From: Eucalyptus grandis
Lineage: Eukaryota > Streptophyta > Magnoliopsida > Myrtales > Myrtaceae
Assembly: GCF_016545825.1 (NCBI RefSeq)
Contig: NC_052621.1
Span: forward strand, 16,914,910-16,978,909
Direction: 5' to 3'
Length of the DNA: 64,000 bases
Positions 22,650 to 35,230 of the stretch are shown here, in pieces. The position numbers and the translations under genes are program-made. Positions within the stretch are counted from its first letter, which is position 1; each line of letters begins with the position of its first letter. Below the pieces are notes generated by a model. That model was not told the origin of the DNA and did not search any database. It saw only the letters and a list, made by a program, of their open reading frames with translations.

Positions 22650-23669
22650 TTAAAATTCCAACCGATGAGAGGATAACCACTGAAAAACATTCAGATTGTG
22701 CAGTTTGATATCACTGTCAATGCTTATATCAGCTTGTCTGTCATCAGCAAGTCCAGCCCTATCTCCTGCATCTAAGTTCATTTCGCCAGAAGTACTATGT
22801 CGATGTCTGTCCTGCTTCTCTGGAACAAGTAAACTAACAGGGTTAAGGATGTCTACAATACATACATAAACATAAAACAATGAACTTGCATCATTACCTC
22901 TAACACGACAGCCCAAAACCTGATCAACCTGAAAAGTAGAAAAGGGTCAAATGAATTAAAGATGGATTCTAAGATCGATCACCAGAATCAAACAACAAAG
23001 TTGGTCATAAGTAGATTTACCTGCTGAAATTCACTCTGGCGGTGCCGCTTATGCACATTGGTGTATCATTCACATGACAGTCTCTTTTTTTTTTGGCTTT
23101 ACTGGTGGACATTTCAACTCTCCAGAAAGCTTCTGCACCACAAAATCAATTTTAAATATATCATCAAGCCTCAATAAAAGTATCTTATATATGTCTATGT
23201 GTAATATGTCAGTAATGAAAAGGCCAAGGTAAAAGTATCTACCTTTTGTTTATTTGGACCATTTGAACCTTCTTTTGCTCCATTTTCTTCCATGGCAGAC
23301 CGTGAACCCCTGTTTACAATTGTTCTCTTTCTTAATTGTGAATTACCTATTTCAGGTATTGCAGCTTTCTTGTTCGATCCATGTCTCTTAAAAGCAGCAA
23401 TAATTTGCTTGCCATCATCATTCCTGCTCTTAAAAGCAGCAATAATTTGCTTGCCATCATCATTCCTACTCTTAGAAGTAGCAATAATTTGCTTTCCATT
23501 GTCAGTCATGCGTTTCTTCCGAATGTCATTTTTCTGCACAAGCTTTCTCTTCTTAGCTCTCTCTTTACTAGCACCAATTCCGAGAGCAGCTTGACCATCT
23601 AGACTATTGAATCCATCAGAACATTGAGAATTTTTCTCTGACGCATTTTGCATTCCTTTTTCCAGAGCC
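22650..23669 (-). pseudogene. Possible CHD3/PICKLE-RELATED-like exons
   Basis: The minus strand shows consecutive exon-like pieces with splice signals. One is 23,669-23,243, lysine-rich, with three 14-residue tandem repeats of the form SRNDDGKQIIAAFK. The next is 23,132-23,021 (KLSGELKCPPVKPKKKRDCH). Then comes 22,928-22,898 (VDQVLGCRVRG), and after it a serine/aspartate-rich end near 22,860-22,700. The VDQVLGCRV motif and basic context resemble the start of the first chromodomain in plant CHD3-type remodellers of the PICKLE-RELATED 1 kind, but the ATPase and PHD parts are not present. The piece could instead be a C-terminal extension of the pseudouridine synthase gene just upstream. The identity is uncertain. 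Confidence 0.4.
23383..23512 (-). repeat. Three 42-bp tandem repeats within an exon
   Basis: Units of 42 bp keep the reading frame and encode the repeat NDDGKQIIAAFKSR. The left two are almost identical and the third is diverged. It is a local in-frame expansion. Confidence 0.8.
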
Positions 23670-23985
23670 TTCAATTTTTAATAGCATGTTTCTTGCTCAT
23701 GCCAACTAGTGTTAGCAAAGCATTTGAACATTACATCTTTATTTTCCACATGCCAAACAACTGACTCACTAAAAAAGGATTAGTTTGTGTCACCATATGG
23801 TTATGCAGATTGCAGTGTCATCTCATATAAAGCCTTTTCTCCATAATGTCTTGTCCAATATTGGTAGCCCCGTGCATTTTGTTGCATTAACTAATAGATA
23901 TCAAACAAACTGTCTCTCACCCATTTCCTACGTTCAACTTATGGTAATCAAGACAGAGAATGGCGAAGTGTCTTATATTACGTAC

Positions 23986-26900
23986 ATCAGGAGATTCAAG
24001 ACCTTGGCCAACCATAAACATCACAGCAACCATGCAACGAACTTGGTGCCACAAAATGCACTGCCCTTAATTTTGAAACACCACAGTTCATTACTTTCCA
24101 ACCTGCATAAAAGGAAGTTCATTAAAATCAGAAAAGACACTGCAAACTAGATTGGTCTTATTAATATAATAACTTGTACATGAGAGAAACTGGCCAAATG
24201 AAAAGGCCCTTTTTGCCTTTTGATTTCTCTTTCGTCATACCAACAAAAATATAGATGCATCTTTGCATCTTTTCTTAACTTATAAAGATCTCAAAAACAT
24301 CTACCAGAACCAACCTCTTATCACAAGAAGAGAGTTCAAAGGATGTTATATGACGCTTGTAGTTGTGGACATTAAATGCATCCATCTTACAAAAATTTCT
24401 GAAATCATGATCCCCCACAAACTTTTGGCCTGCACTCTCCATTGCCTAGCATAAAAACAGAGAAAGGACTTCTATCAAATGAAATGAAATAGTCATAATA
24501 TCAAATTTTTGGTTCAAAATCAGCATAAAGTAGTTTATGAAATGAAATAGTCATAAACTATAAAATGAAGAGTTACCCTAATATCCAAATTATCTCTCCA
24601 AAAGAAATATTTGTACTACCTGCTCATACAGCTAAACCTGCAAGATATTGAGGAAGACAGAATCATGTGAAAAGGCAAACCCCACCTATGTTTCCGCAAT
24701 CATTAACATTATAAAATCAACAAATTGGAGGCATCTCTAACGCATTTCATCAACAGAATCCCAACATATCGAATCAAAATAAAGTACACCATGAGAAGGA
24801 AAACAACCTTGCACTAAAATCAATTGGAACACGACACCAGCCAGTTACTCGGATATCTTTGGGTAAGACTCGATTCAACACTCACATAATCAATTTCCAC
24901 ATCTAAGACTGACATATAAATGAAAGTAAGCATCATATTAAACATGATAATTTTTCATCATAAATAATTCGTTGCAGCAAATCAAATAAAGTAAGAATCT
25001 GGAATGACTGCATAATCCCAACATATATGCACTTTCCTGCAGAATACCCTGCTAACTTGGAAATGCTAACCACTTAGTCTGAAATAAGCCACTTTTTGAT
25101 TAGGAAAGCAGTGTGATGTGTACACGTATGTATAGGAATATGTATATTTAACGGATGCTTTATTACCGTACCAGCAGTTTATTTCCAGCTTGGACATCAG
25201 CCTTGCACAAAATACACCGATTTTTAACTATTAATCTTTTCTCTTTAATGGGTCTGTAGCAATTGAATTGAGTCACAAATTTCCAGTTTAGTTCAAACTT
25301 CATCATTCAAAAGCAATTTAAAGACTCATAGCAATAAAATAGAGCTCAAAATAATTAAAGATCAGTCACTCAAACAACATACCATCTCTATCTATAGAAA
25401 GTCCCCAATTGTTTGCATCATCTGTGTTCTTAGGTCGCAGGTTTGATCGTAGAAACAGGAAATGACCTGCATCAGAAAGCAAACCATAGCCTACTCATGA
25501 TGCACCTAAGAAAAGAAGCAAATAGGAGATAATAGAACAACAACATGAATCATAAAAGAAAGAGCCTACTGCAAACATAATTATCCTAGGTAAAATGACA
25601 ATTGATACTAGACACTTGTCCACGTCATAAAACCTTCTTGTATCTTGTGGTGGTATCTCTATCAACATTTCAATCATCTTGCAAAGAGACTCCCAGCTAT
25701 CAGAACTCTTGCTCTTTGGTACTTTCTCATCTCCAATTCACATCATTGCTTGTCTAACAAAAATTCACTTCGGAACTTGCACTCCAATTACAATATTCTA
25801 TGATCTAATTAACACCCAATCTCAAATTCCTTGAGAAAATCAAGCTTCACATATTGCTCCTAACCGATTCTTATACGGTAAGATTATAATCAACAAAAGC
25901 TCTCGTGAAAGGAACATCATCATGAATATTCACAGTAATCACATCTATCACGAGGATGGAAATATATGGTTGTTATAAGGAAAAACTCTGATAATTGCCC
26001 CTTGTGTCCATACTTCCACAATTGCATTCTAGTAGTTAAAAGTACTAAGTAGTACACATGCAACAGTTAACCATCTTTTTCCAGAAGCCCTTAAACATGT
26101 TTCTGAGTAGCCTTGTCATCTGTTTTTCCAAGTTTAAGAAATAATCAAAAATTGCAAAATACAACTGTGATTGTGCTCGTCTACTAAATATAAGTTGACA
26201 CGTGTTTTTGCAAGAAAATGCTCAACATTTAATACAGGTTGAAACAAAGACCCACATTCTCTCTGCAAGGAGATGGTGATTGCACGGAATAGTGAGCCAA
26301 AGATAAAACCCAATCTAGCGTCTGTGAACAAAATAACAATCTACCGATCCATCAAGAAACTTAGAAGCGGAGTAGCAGTTTTGAACTTACTTGTCCAAAA
26401 GATGAAACTCCTTTGTCTGTTCTGCCACATCTTGAGTACTGTGACTTTTTCTTGTCACCAACTAAAAGCTTAGTCTTCTCAAGAGCTTCAAAAATTTCAG
26501 ACTGCATGACACCAAAATCAGTATGATGGGATTCGGATCGAAATGAATTAGGTGTCTGCCAAAAATGTCAAAAATGCCAAAATGGAACATCTGCTGATTT
26601 TAAATCGATAGCATCCATGATTTAAACATTCGCATTGCACAATATTAAAGAACTCTTCCATGTATCTTTGATAATAAGCAGAAAATCAGTGACTTTGCTT
26701 GCATGGTACAAACTGATCTACTAGTGTACCGAAAGATAGGTGTCCTTACTGAAAACATAAATTTAAATCTTATGAAGAAGTAGAACCTCTTTATAGCACA
26801 TATTTTCCATTAGGCCCAATGCTGAAATGAATGAAAATTTTGGGGAGAAGATGGAATCTAGGACCGGACCTCGACAGTTGGATCCAATTGTGCTTCAGAG

Positions 26901-28636
26901 GCAAAACCATAAAACCTGTAAAATAAAGCAAAAGTGAAGCGATTTCATTGTGCCAAAGAAAAGCCACAGTACATTCAATGGCCTAAGGCACAACACATTC
27001 AGGATTTCATATGTCTAGGAAATTAGTCAGACTTGCCATGTGGTGTGACAGAAAATTAGTCACATATTTAACGAATCACATCCACTACACATTTACTTGT
27101 GACAGATTCTGCAACTTAAGAGATTTCTACAGTGACACCCTAGCATTTCAATTTTTTTAGAAAATGAATGCTTCCATAGCAGAAATATCCTCAAATTATT
27201 AATAACAGCTAAACTTTCACAATTTCTAGAGTATTTTATATTCCATGCTGCCTCTTAAGAACAGACAAAATCAAGACAAAGGGAAAGATAATATACTACA
27301 CCAGATTAAAATCGTTTTATGATGCAACAGTTGCATTGTATGACAAGCAGTACAATGGCTACAATCTGTACCTTTGTCCAAAATACATCAATCTTAGAGC
27401 AACATATCGCCTTGGATGGTGTTTGAGAATTCCTGTTTTGAAATCTGCAGCAGGAGGTATAACAACATTCACTAAAATATGGCTGCACATTGAAAGAACT
27501 TTAGCTGAACAGCATGCTCATCTCTATGGAAACAGGGTTGTAAGAAATTACTAACTTGAACCCTATAAAACTTAGTTTTAAAAACTATTCGCACAACAAT
27601 ATTGATGCTTTGATTATGTCTAGTTTTAGCACTTAGGGTTGCTTGTTTTTTCTTTAGACTGTTTGGAGTCACAACTAACACAGCCTGCTACGCAACTCCA
27701 CGAAACTTCAGCACTATAGTATCCTGTAACCTCTCAAAATTTGCAAGAAGGCCACTTAATTATTGTTTGACTTTGAACTTAAACCGTTCCTCTCGTTCCC
27801 TGAAAACAGACTGACCTCCCAAGTCACTGAAAAACCCTCGACTGGAACTTGAAGAGCAATAAACATACAAGATCTCAGTGGTTCAGATTAAACATGCAAT
27901 TGGAGCTCAAAAAGTTTGACCAGTAGCACCTTTTTTCTTCCTAGTCTTCTTGTCCAGTTTCATTGATTTGCCATTCCCATCGACCACTCCGCCTCCCTCT
28001 ACGACACAACCAATCTTGTCTTCCATCTGCACAAAATGAAGCAATAAGCTCAAGTACATCGCATTCGGCACGGAACATTGAATTTCACTTATTCCCAATA
28101 TGCATGGCCAATAACAAAGAAGCGCCAACCAAAAGATGCATGCATTCACTCAAACCACCGACAAACAATGCATGCCCAACTCAAATGCGCGCTCGACCCA
28201 ACACCGAAACCGGCTTCGGCTGCTACAAAGATATCAAGATTCATTCAAGAAGTCGTAAAGACAGTGAAATCCTCTCGAAAAGTGAAAAGGAGAATCGAAA
28301 TGGCTCACCTTTTGACAGCAACATCCAGAGAGTCGAGAAGAAAGGTCGGCGTTCTGCTTCTCCAGCTCCTGAAATGTAATGGGGGCCAAGTCGCAAAACC
28401 GACAGAGTTAGCACGCGGCAGCTCGTACAGGCAATCGAAACTCTGCGGGTACGAACCGCTCGATCGAGTTACAGCTTCAAGGAAATGGCAATCGAATTTT
28501 AAATAGAAAAGAAAGGAGGAACAAGCGTTTCCAATGGCGCGCGCTAGAGAGAGAGGAGTACGTTGATCGTCGTCTGGAGAGAATGGATCTGGGAGCGAAG
28601 GGCGTCGACTGAATCTGCATCGGGCGAAGTAGACAT
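23986..28636 (-). pseudogene. PUS3: PUS3/DEG1-type tRNA pseudouridine synthase pseudogene
   Basis: TruA-family enzymes of this type convert U38/U39 in the tRNA anticodon arm to pseudouridine. Eleven exons can be placed: 28636-28562 (MSTSPDADSVDALRSQIHSL), 28368-28309 (coiled-coil ELEKQNADLSSRLSGCCCQK), 28026-27930, 27444-27372 (RRYVALRLMYFGQR), 26915-26870 (FYGFASEAQLDPTVE), 26501-26391 (SRCGRTDKGVSSFGQ, with the catalytic Asp), 25466-25383, 24902-24808 (LPKDIRVTGWCRVPIDFSAR), 24637-24577, 24445-24315 (AGQKFVGDHDFRNFCKMDAF) and 24102-23986 (KIKGSAF then VRCMVAVMFMVGQGLESPD). Lesions are a 1-bp loss at the start of exon 7, a 2-bp loss in exon 8, TAG replacing Glu in SREYKYFFW (about 24,617) and a 1-bp loss before the WHQVRC block in exon 11. 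The first six exons are open in frame. Confidence 0.9.
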
Positions 28637-28831
28637 TGCCTCTCTCCCGCTTCGCCTCGCTGCGCTCGACGTTCTGCTCCGCGCTCTTACTCCGGCGAGA
28701 CAGAGGCGATAGAAAAGAAAAAAAAGGCAAAAGGAGAAAGCGAGGTCTCACGGTACCCATACGCCTCTCTCTCCTCCACCACAATATCCCTCGCAGCCGT
28801 CGCGGCGTCGCCGAAACCCCAAAACTTAGCA

Positions 28832-29652
28832 CCGCCACCAGTATATCTAGCCTCGCAAACCTCTTTTGCTTCAAAATCCTTGGCTACGTACTCGAGCCCG
28901 AAATCGGGACCGAATAAGGAGTAGAAGACAAAGAAGCTCGAGAGGCCAGTCGGCAGCCGGCGATTTCTGGAGCCGCGGCTGGAAAGTCGATGACGTCGAC
29001 GAGGAGGGAAGCGCTTAGGGTGAGTGAGAGGGCTCGGCACAGAGAGGAGAGGAGTGCTGAGGAAGAGAGAGGCAGAAGCGGGAAGAAAAAGCGCTTCGTT
29101 GAAAAAAAAGAGAGAGAAAATGCAGCAGGCCTCTCCTTCTTCGCCGCGCCGTCGACCCCGCCAAAGTCCGCCGAGATCTCCCTCGCGACCGAGCGGGCCA
29201 GCGTCAGGGACAGCGCCTGGTCAGCGGCGGGGAGCCTGGTGCGGCTCGGGAACGAGACCGAGATACCAGAGGCAGATGACCAGCGAGGCTTTTGGGCAGG
29301 TGGAGGCCGAGGCGGAGGCGGAGACGGAGGCAGAGCTGGAGACGGAGGCGGAGGAGGTGGGATGCGCGGAGGAGGAAACAGAGGAAGGCTCTGAGCGTTC
29401 TGAGCGTTCTTTTTCTTTACGAGGAGAGAGAACCCGCGCATTCAAGTGAGGAGAGAGAAAAATTTTGAGCGGGAGGAATGCGCTGACCGTCCTTTCTTCT
29501 GCGTGGAGCCGAGCCGAGCCGACATCAAAAACCAGCGCCTTCCTTTTCTTTAGCGGGTCCCGCTCGGGGACACGTGCCGGTATTTCATTGGTATGTGCGC
29601 ACCAGGTCAGCAGATGACGTGGCGCGCACATACCACTGAATATTTTCTCCGT
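28832..29652. repeat. Right arm of the long inverted repeat
   Basis: This is the reverse complement of 13,692-14,568. On the minus strand it runs directly towards the PUS3-like start codon at 28,636, so the same promoter-like sequence precedes the plus-strand gene block on the left and the minus-strand pseudogene on the right. Long open frames on both strands are caused by high GC content and arginine/proline/glutamate-rich composition. Confidence 0.88.
29587..29637. repeat. 51-bp imperfect palindrome in the right arm
   Basis: ATTGGTATGTGCGCACCAGG pairs with TGGCGCGCACATACCACT across a central GTCAGCAGATGAC. The match to the left-arm palindrome includes changes on both sides of the stem that mostly keep pairing. 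Confidence 0.7.
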
Positions 29653-30700
29653 CTCTCGCACGCTTCGCTCTCTCCCCCTCCGCACGTTTCTTTTCTTCAG
29701 CCGACAACTCCCCCTACATTCTTATATCTTCTCTTCTCTCTGTATGCGACCAAGCCGCCAGCTGCCCCCCAATTTCCCCTTCTTCTCGGTCTACTGTTGA
29801 CCCACGAAGGCCGAAGCTGTTTCTTTGGCCGTTTTGTTGACCACCGACTCCTCCACGAAACGGCTCCATTTCGCTTTCTCTTCCAGCAGCCAAGGCAGCC
29901 TGAATTTGTCCCTTGCGGTGCTCCTCAAGTCCAGCTCAGCTCAGCACCAATCAAGCAGCCCTCCCCGCATCCAGTTTGGCCACATCTCAGCCCCGAACCG
30001 AGCCGAGGTCAGCCCATTTGGACCGACTAGCAAGGCCAGCAACGCAAGAGCAGAAAGCCCAGCCCCACCGTGGGTTTGCGGGGCTGATTTCGGGCCGTCC
30101 CGACCCTTGTTACCGGGACCGCTTTGGAGAGGATTGACCTGTCGCGTGCTCGTCGTTTTGACCAGGGCTGATTTTAATCCATGTGAGTTTAGCTCACTAA
30201 TACTTGCTTAGTTTTGCTAATTATGCTTAAGGGTTAATTAGTGATTATTAATTAATTGTGATACATGTTAGGTAATTTGATTGTGCAATTAGCAAATAGA
30301 CACCTGCTACTATTTATTGCATCTCAGGATTTTTCCCAACCCTTATCGCGCTTCAATTAGGCATTACAGGCCTAATTTGGTTTTTAGTATTTATTTATTA
30401 ATTTTCGAAATTAATTAATTAATTAATTAATTTTCGGAAATTAAGCAGAGATAGCCGACGATCAAAATTTTATGTTGATTGTCGTGGTGCAATCCGTTTA
30501 TTTATTTGGGCTCTACGTTGTGCTGAATTAAATTGATCGCGCAAATTGAGGAATTATTCCTAAATTGATTGAAATTGAGTAAAATTGAGCGATTGATTGG
30601 TAGATGACCGAGTATGGTTATTTAGCATTAATAATGTCTTGATGAGTTGTAAAGTGGAGAGAATCGTGAGATTGAACTGGGAATACTCTTAGCTAAGACC
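29653..30700. other. Unclassified, LTR-like composition
   Basis: CT-rich and GC-rich sequence (to about 30,180) is followed by strongly AT-rich sequence with an (ATTA)n tract at about 30,408-30,433. The change of composition resembles the long GC-to-AT LTRs elsewhere in the window, but no ends or target duplications are visible before the gap. No coding region is supported. Confidence 0.35.
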
Positions 30701-30800
30701 NNNNNNNNNNNNNNNNNNNNNNNNNNNNNNNNNNNNNNNNNNNNNNNNNNNNNNNNNNNNNNNNNNNNNNNNNNNNNNNNNNNNNNNNNNNNNNNNNNNN
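30701..30800. other. Assembly gap (100 N)
   Basis: Exactly 100 unknown bases, which is conventional for a scaffold gap of unknown size. Sequence after the gap starts in the middle of LTR-C (equivalent to 57,256), so at least the first 0.9 kb of that element copy is hidden or missing. Confidence 0.98.
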
Positions 30801-32308
30801 AATGTGATACCATTCCTTTTTAAATTCTCACTTTGTTTTATATAGTACATAAAACTATTTTTGGTGTCAAAATCCGATACCTGGGATTTTCTGAATAAAT
30901 ATTGGAAATTCACAATTTTTGGAATTAAATACCAAAAATCAAATTAACACTCAATTTGCGCAATTTAATACTCAATTGCAGAATTTAACAACACCATTGT
31001 AATTAGCACGAAATTCCGGTCACCGACTATCCCGGCCTAATTTCTAGAAAATATTTAATAATTAAATAATTACTGAAATTAATTAAATAAATCAATGTAA
31101 ATTCTAAAAATACTAACCTAGGCCAAAATCACTAAATTAAAAACCAATACGGACTTGGAAAATTCCCGAACCCTTCTAGATAAATAATGCATCCTATCTA
31201 GGCCTTAGTTAATTTAATCTAACCGCCTAACATGCACAATTAACTAATTAAATTACTAATTTAATCTAACTAACCACCTAATTCCTAATTAAATTAAACT
31301 AAACACCCCTTAGACGTCATCAGCCTACTAAGAAGGATTTAGTGCATAAACTCACTGGTTTATTGCGGAAACCGATTCACCACAACGACAACGTGACGGC
31401 GGCCAAAATCCAAATTTTTGACGCTATCAACGGACACTTGGGCCGGGCTTGTTGCAGACACTGGTCTTGGGCCTCAAACTCACAAGCTTCTGATTTCGCT
31501 GGGCTTTGCTGGACTAGGCCGAAACCTGGGCTTTTGATAGACTTCAAATTGCTGGGCTTCGGCTGAGATGGGCTTGCTGCACTTGTGGGCTAGACTTTGT
31601 TGGGTTGCTGAACTAGCTTCATGGAGTGACTGAGTGAGCTGAAGATGGCCAATCAATGAACTACACGGCCAAGTGGAGCAAAGAACAAAGGAAGGTGGGC
31701 TGAAATCTACAGAAACGCTGGGCTGCTCGAGCGTGGATTGGCGTTGCTGGACTTCGCTGGAGATGGGCCGCTAGGCTCAATTGCACACGACTGAATGGAC
31801 GACAATGGACTGCGTTGACTTCGCTGTCCACGTGCAAATCAGCAGAGGAGAAGCAGACGAAGATGGATGAAGGTTGGGACGCGCGGCTACTGGCAGGAGG
31901 GCGGTTGGATTCGTGGCCGAACTGGGATATTGCTCGTCAACAATTAGCAGACAGGAGCAATCTCAGTTCGTTGGTTCGACTGAGGAGAAGTAATCCGTGG
32001 ACATGCGGCAGTGAGAGCAGAGAAGAAACAAAAATGATGAAGCGGTGGAGCTGCAGGTTCGTTCAACAAAATAAAAGGGAATGAAAGTAGATGCTGGCCG
32101 TGAGAGAAAAATTCAGCAGAGAGAGAGAGAGATCGTGGGCATGGGCTTGGGGAATTGGTAGAGAAGATTGCAAGAGAGAGAGACAGTGGATGGGGGCGGC
32201 AGAAATGAAGGGAAATTAAGAGCTGAAATAAAGAAATGTGAAGGAAAATGAAAATGAAAGACAAAAGCAGAGGGGGTTGACGATGAAGACACACGAAGAA
32301 GAGGAATG
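30801..32308. mobile_element. LTR-C, left-hand part after the gap (unit 2 junction)
   Basis: Collinear with 57,256-58,748 at high identity. No coding region is supported. It ends in GGAATG before the hAT target site GATGAGGC (32309-32316), and continues on the other side of the hAT at 37,956. Open frames here are not conserved between the two copies. Confidence 0.85.
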
Positions 32309-33109
32309 GATGAGGCTATGGGTGATCGGGTCCAGGGTGGGTAGGGTCTAGACTAGATCGCGTACCCGACCCTATTATAACCGGTTCTCTTGTTCTGAAC
32401 CGTGTTCCCAACCCTATTTGCATTGGACCCTGTTCTCGACCCACCCTATTTTTCGGGTCTAGAAACAGGGTTGACCCTGTTTATATTGGAACCTATTTTG
32501 CATAAAAATTACTGTATCTTTATATTAACCTTAGGGAAGCAAGTCTAGATGAGTTGTCTGCTGAAACAAAAAAGGCCAAACAAAGCACATCCTTTGACCA
32601 AACTCATTGGGAACATATATAAAATTTGAACCCCCCTTGAAAAAACAACCAAGTATATAATTTGACCATCTCGTATCCCCAGATCCCACAAGGTACATCG
32701 AGTTTCTCATATTCCAGTAATATACAAGCTAGCAATTTAGCCAATTAACTAGTTGCAGGTTAATTTTTGGCTGATCAACCTTGTCCTTGATGTGCTCGAT
32801 CTTCTTCTCCTTCTTCAGCCTTGCATTTAACGTGGTACAAAATCTCTGACAAAAACCTAAAATTCATATATAAAGAAAAATCAACAAGAATCCATACTCT
32901 AGAAACATGCAAAAGTTATAATTTAATAAAGTCTATTTACTTACCATAAAATCAGAGTTTTGACAAAATGAAGTTTAGTTTCCAATGATAATGTCCTTGG
33001 TAAGACAATACAAATCTATTAAAAAAAGAGAGATTAAATAAGGCATTCACTTAATAGATAGTTATGCGAATGAATTACAAAATAGAAAGAAATATATATA
33101 ACTTACCCA

Positions 33110-35230
33110 CCTCAAACTTTTCTGTATTCTCGATGCACTCTTCAACATTAATTGGCACGCAAATAGCTCTCAACCAATCTTGAGTACAAATTAAACTTTC
33201 CACCACTCTAGGAGTCAAAGAATTTCGAAAGCCATCAAGTACACGTCCTGATGTACTAAAAGCTTACTCTGAAGCAACGGTAGTCACGGGAATAGACAAA
33301 ACATCTCGAGCCATCAAAGATAAGATTTTATACTTTGACCCAATACTCTTCCACCACATCAAAAGATAAATATTAAGAATATCTTCACTTTCAGTTTCAA
33401 GATACCGATCAAGCACAAATTTGTTTTCATCCAACACTCTTTTCTTCGCATGGAGAAAGCTTTTGTGACAAGCATCAATTTCACAATCATTGTCATCAAT
33501 ATCAACATTGGAAGTGCTACTACTATTACCTATACTTGAATCACCAAATTTTTCTTTACTAGAAGAGCCAACAAAAGATCGCTCATAAGATTTATACAAA
33601 TTCTCCAAGGCAACCTTCACTTTATCATGCATCTCATCAATTTTTGCTTCATCATCATAGATTTGTTCAAAATAGAACTTTACATAACTCAACTTCTTTG
33701 TAGGATCCAATGCAACCGCAATCAATGTCATCATATTAACTTTATCCAAACTCTCATAATACCTATCAAACTTCTATTTCATTTTTAAACCCATAGCTTG
33801 AAGCTTTTCGTCTAAAGAATTCGCCACATTATTCAAATACTTGTACAACTTAGCTATCTCCTCAAAATAACCAGTTGAAGTAACATATGAACTACCCGAC
33901 ATTCTTTTGGTTGTATCATAAAACCGTCTCAGAAATTTAGAATGAATTATGGCATTTTCTCAATCTTCATCTTCAGGAGGATCATTGTCAATTTCCCTTA
34001 AGAAAAATAAATCTTCATTTTCCATTCTTTTAAAAGCTTTCTTGAACTTGATGGCGGTGTCTAATATCATGTAAGTGGAGTTCCATCTAGTGGCAACATC
34101 AAGATAGACCGAACCCTTGTATGCAATCATCTCACTCTCAATGCAAGCTTTGAATGTCTTAGCTCTCGCCGGAGAACTCCTCACATACCTAACTATGTAT
34201 CGGATGCGTGTAATAGAATCACGCACCTCATTCAATAAGTCTCTTACTATCAAGTTAAGTATATGAGCAATGCATCTCATATGTAAAGCATCGCCATTCA
34301 AAATCAAAAATCCTTTTTTCTGAAAATTTTTCTTTCAAATAACTAACGGCCACATCATTTAACCTTGCATTATCCACTGTTATTGTGGACACCTTACTTT
34401 CTATTCCCCAATCATAAATGCATTTCCCCACCATTTTACCAATCTCCTTACCCTTGTGACTATGCATCATCATAAAATTGATTATTCTTTTTTGCAACTG
34501 CCAATTTTCATCAATATAATGTGCAGTAAGACACAAATAGTTCAAGTTTTGAATGGAACTCCACATATTCGTTGTGAGTGCAATCCTAGATTTTAACTTA
34601 CTAAAGTAAGCTTTCAAACAAGTCCTTTCACTTAGATATAACTTCATACAATCTCTTGCCATCGTAAATCGTAAAAGATGATGGAAAAGAGGTTACAATT
34701 CAGTAACCAAATCGCGAAAACCAACATGCTCAACCATGGAAAATGGCTACTCATCAATAATAATCATTTGAGCAAGTATATGTCTACAACGTTCTTGATC
34801 AAATTTCCATGTCGTTAAGACAAATCAATAGTAGTACCTAACCTCGCCAACCACATCTTTGTCACGTGATACAAACAACATTTGCTTTTTATCTGTACGA
34901 GGATACTTTTTGCACTTTCTCAAGTGCTTCCACATAGTAGAGGTTCCATGATCAACATTATACACATAATCCATCCCACAATGAATGCACTTCACCTTAA
35001 CTGTTTTCTATGTTTTCTCATCTATAATTCTCGAAAAATGATCCCAACAATCTGATTGATTAGCTTGTTTTTTACCCGAAGCAGTGTGAGAGTTAAGTAC
35101 CCCTAACCTTGTTTGTCGCGCCTATGGTTGCAGATTCCACTTCATCAGCTCCATGGAATGGTAATTCCATGAGTGGACTCATTTTATTATGTCCCTCTAC
35201 TCCTACTGATATGTCTTTGTCTTGATCCAT
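33110..35230 (-). pseudogene. hAT transposase (BED finger, RICESLEEPER-like), copy A
   Basis: ATG at 35,230 (MDQDKDISVGVEGHNKMSPL) opens a frame that breaks at about 35,100. A BED-type zinc finger follows (WDHF, then CIHCGMDYVYN and MWKHLRKCKKY), with a TAG between its two halves that copy B shares. The RNase H-like core has NMWSSIQNLNYL, STITVDNA and HMRCIAHILNLIV. The C-terminal dimerisation region reads WWKSIGSKYKIL then IPVTTVASE. TAA at about 33,265 interrupts the ESAFSTSGR motif. Further breaks are a shift near 34,310 and TGA at about 33,959. It is inactive as a protein source. Confidence 0.88.

Noticed and set aside
22376..22708. 110-residue plus-strand frame (MEKLKPWRDFSSESTYGAPP)
   Set aside because: No family recognised. 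It overlaps the minus-strand exon-like end of the possible CHD3 fragment and has no supporting neighbours.
27336..27554. 72-residue plus-strand frame
   Set aside because: It is antisense to PUS3 exon 4, which explains the open frame.
28884..29685. Open frames of up to 185 residues on both strands of the right arm
   Set aside because: High GC and repeated GAG/CTC triplets keep all frames open. The homologous left arm breaks them with indels, so they are not conserved.
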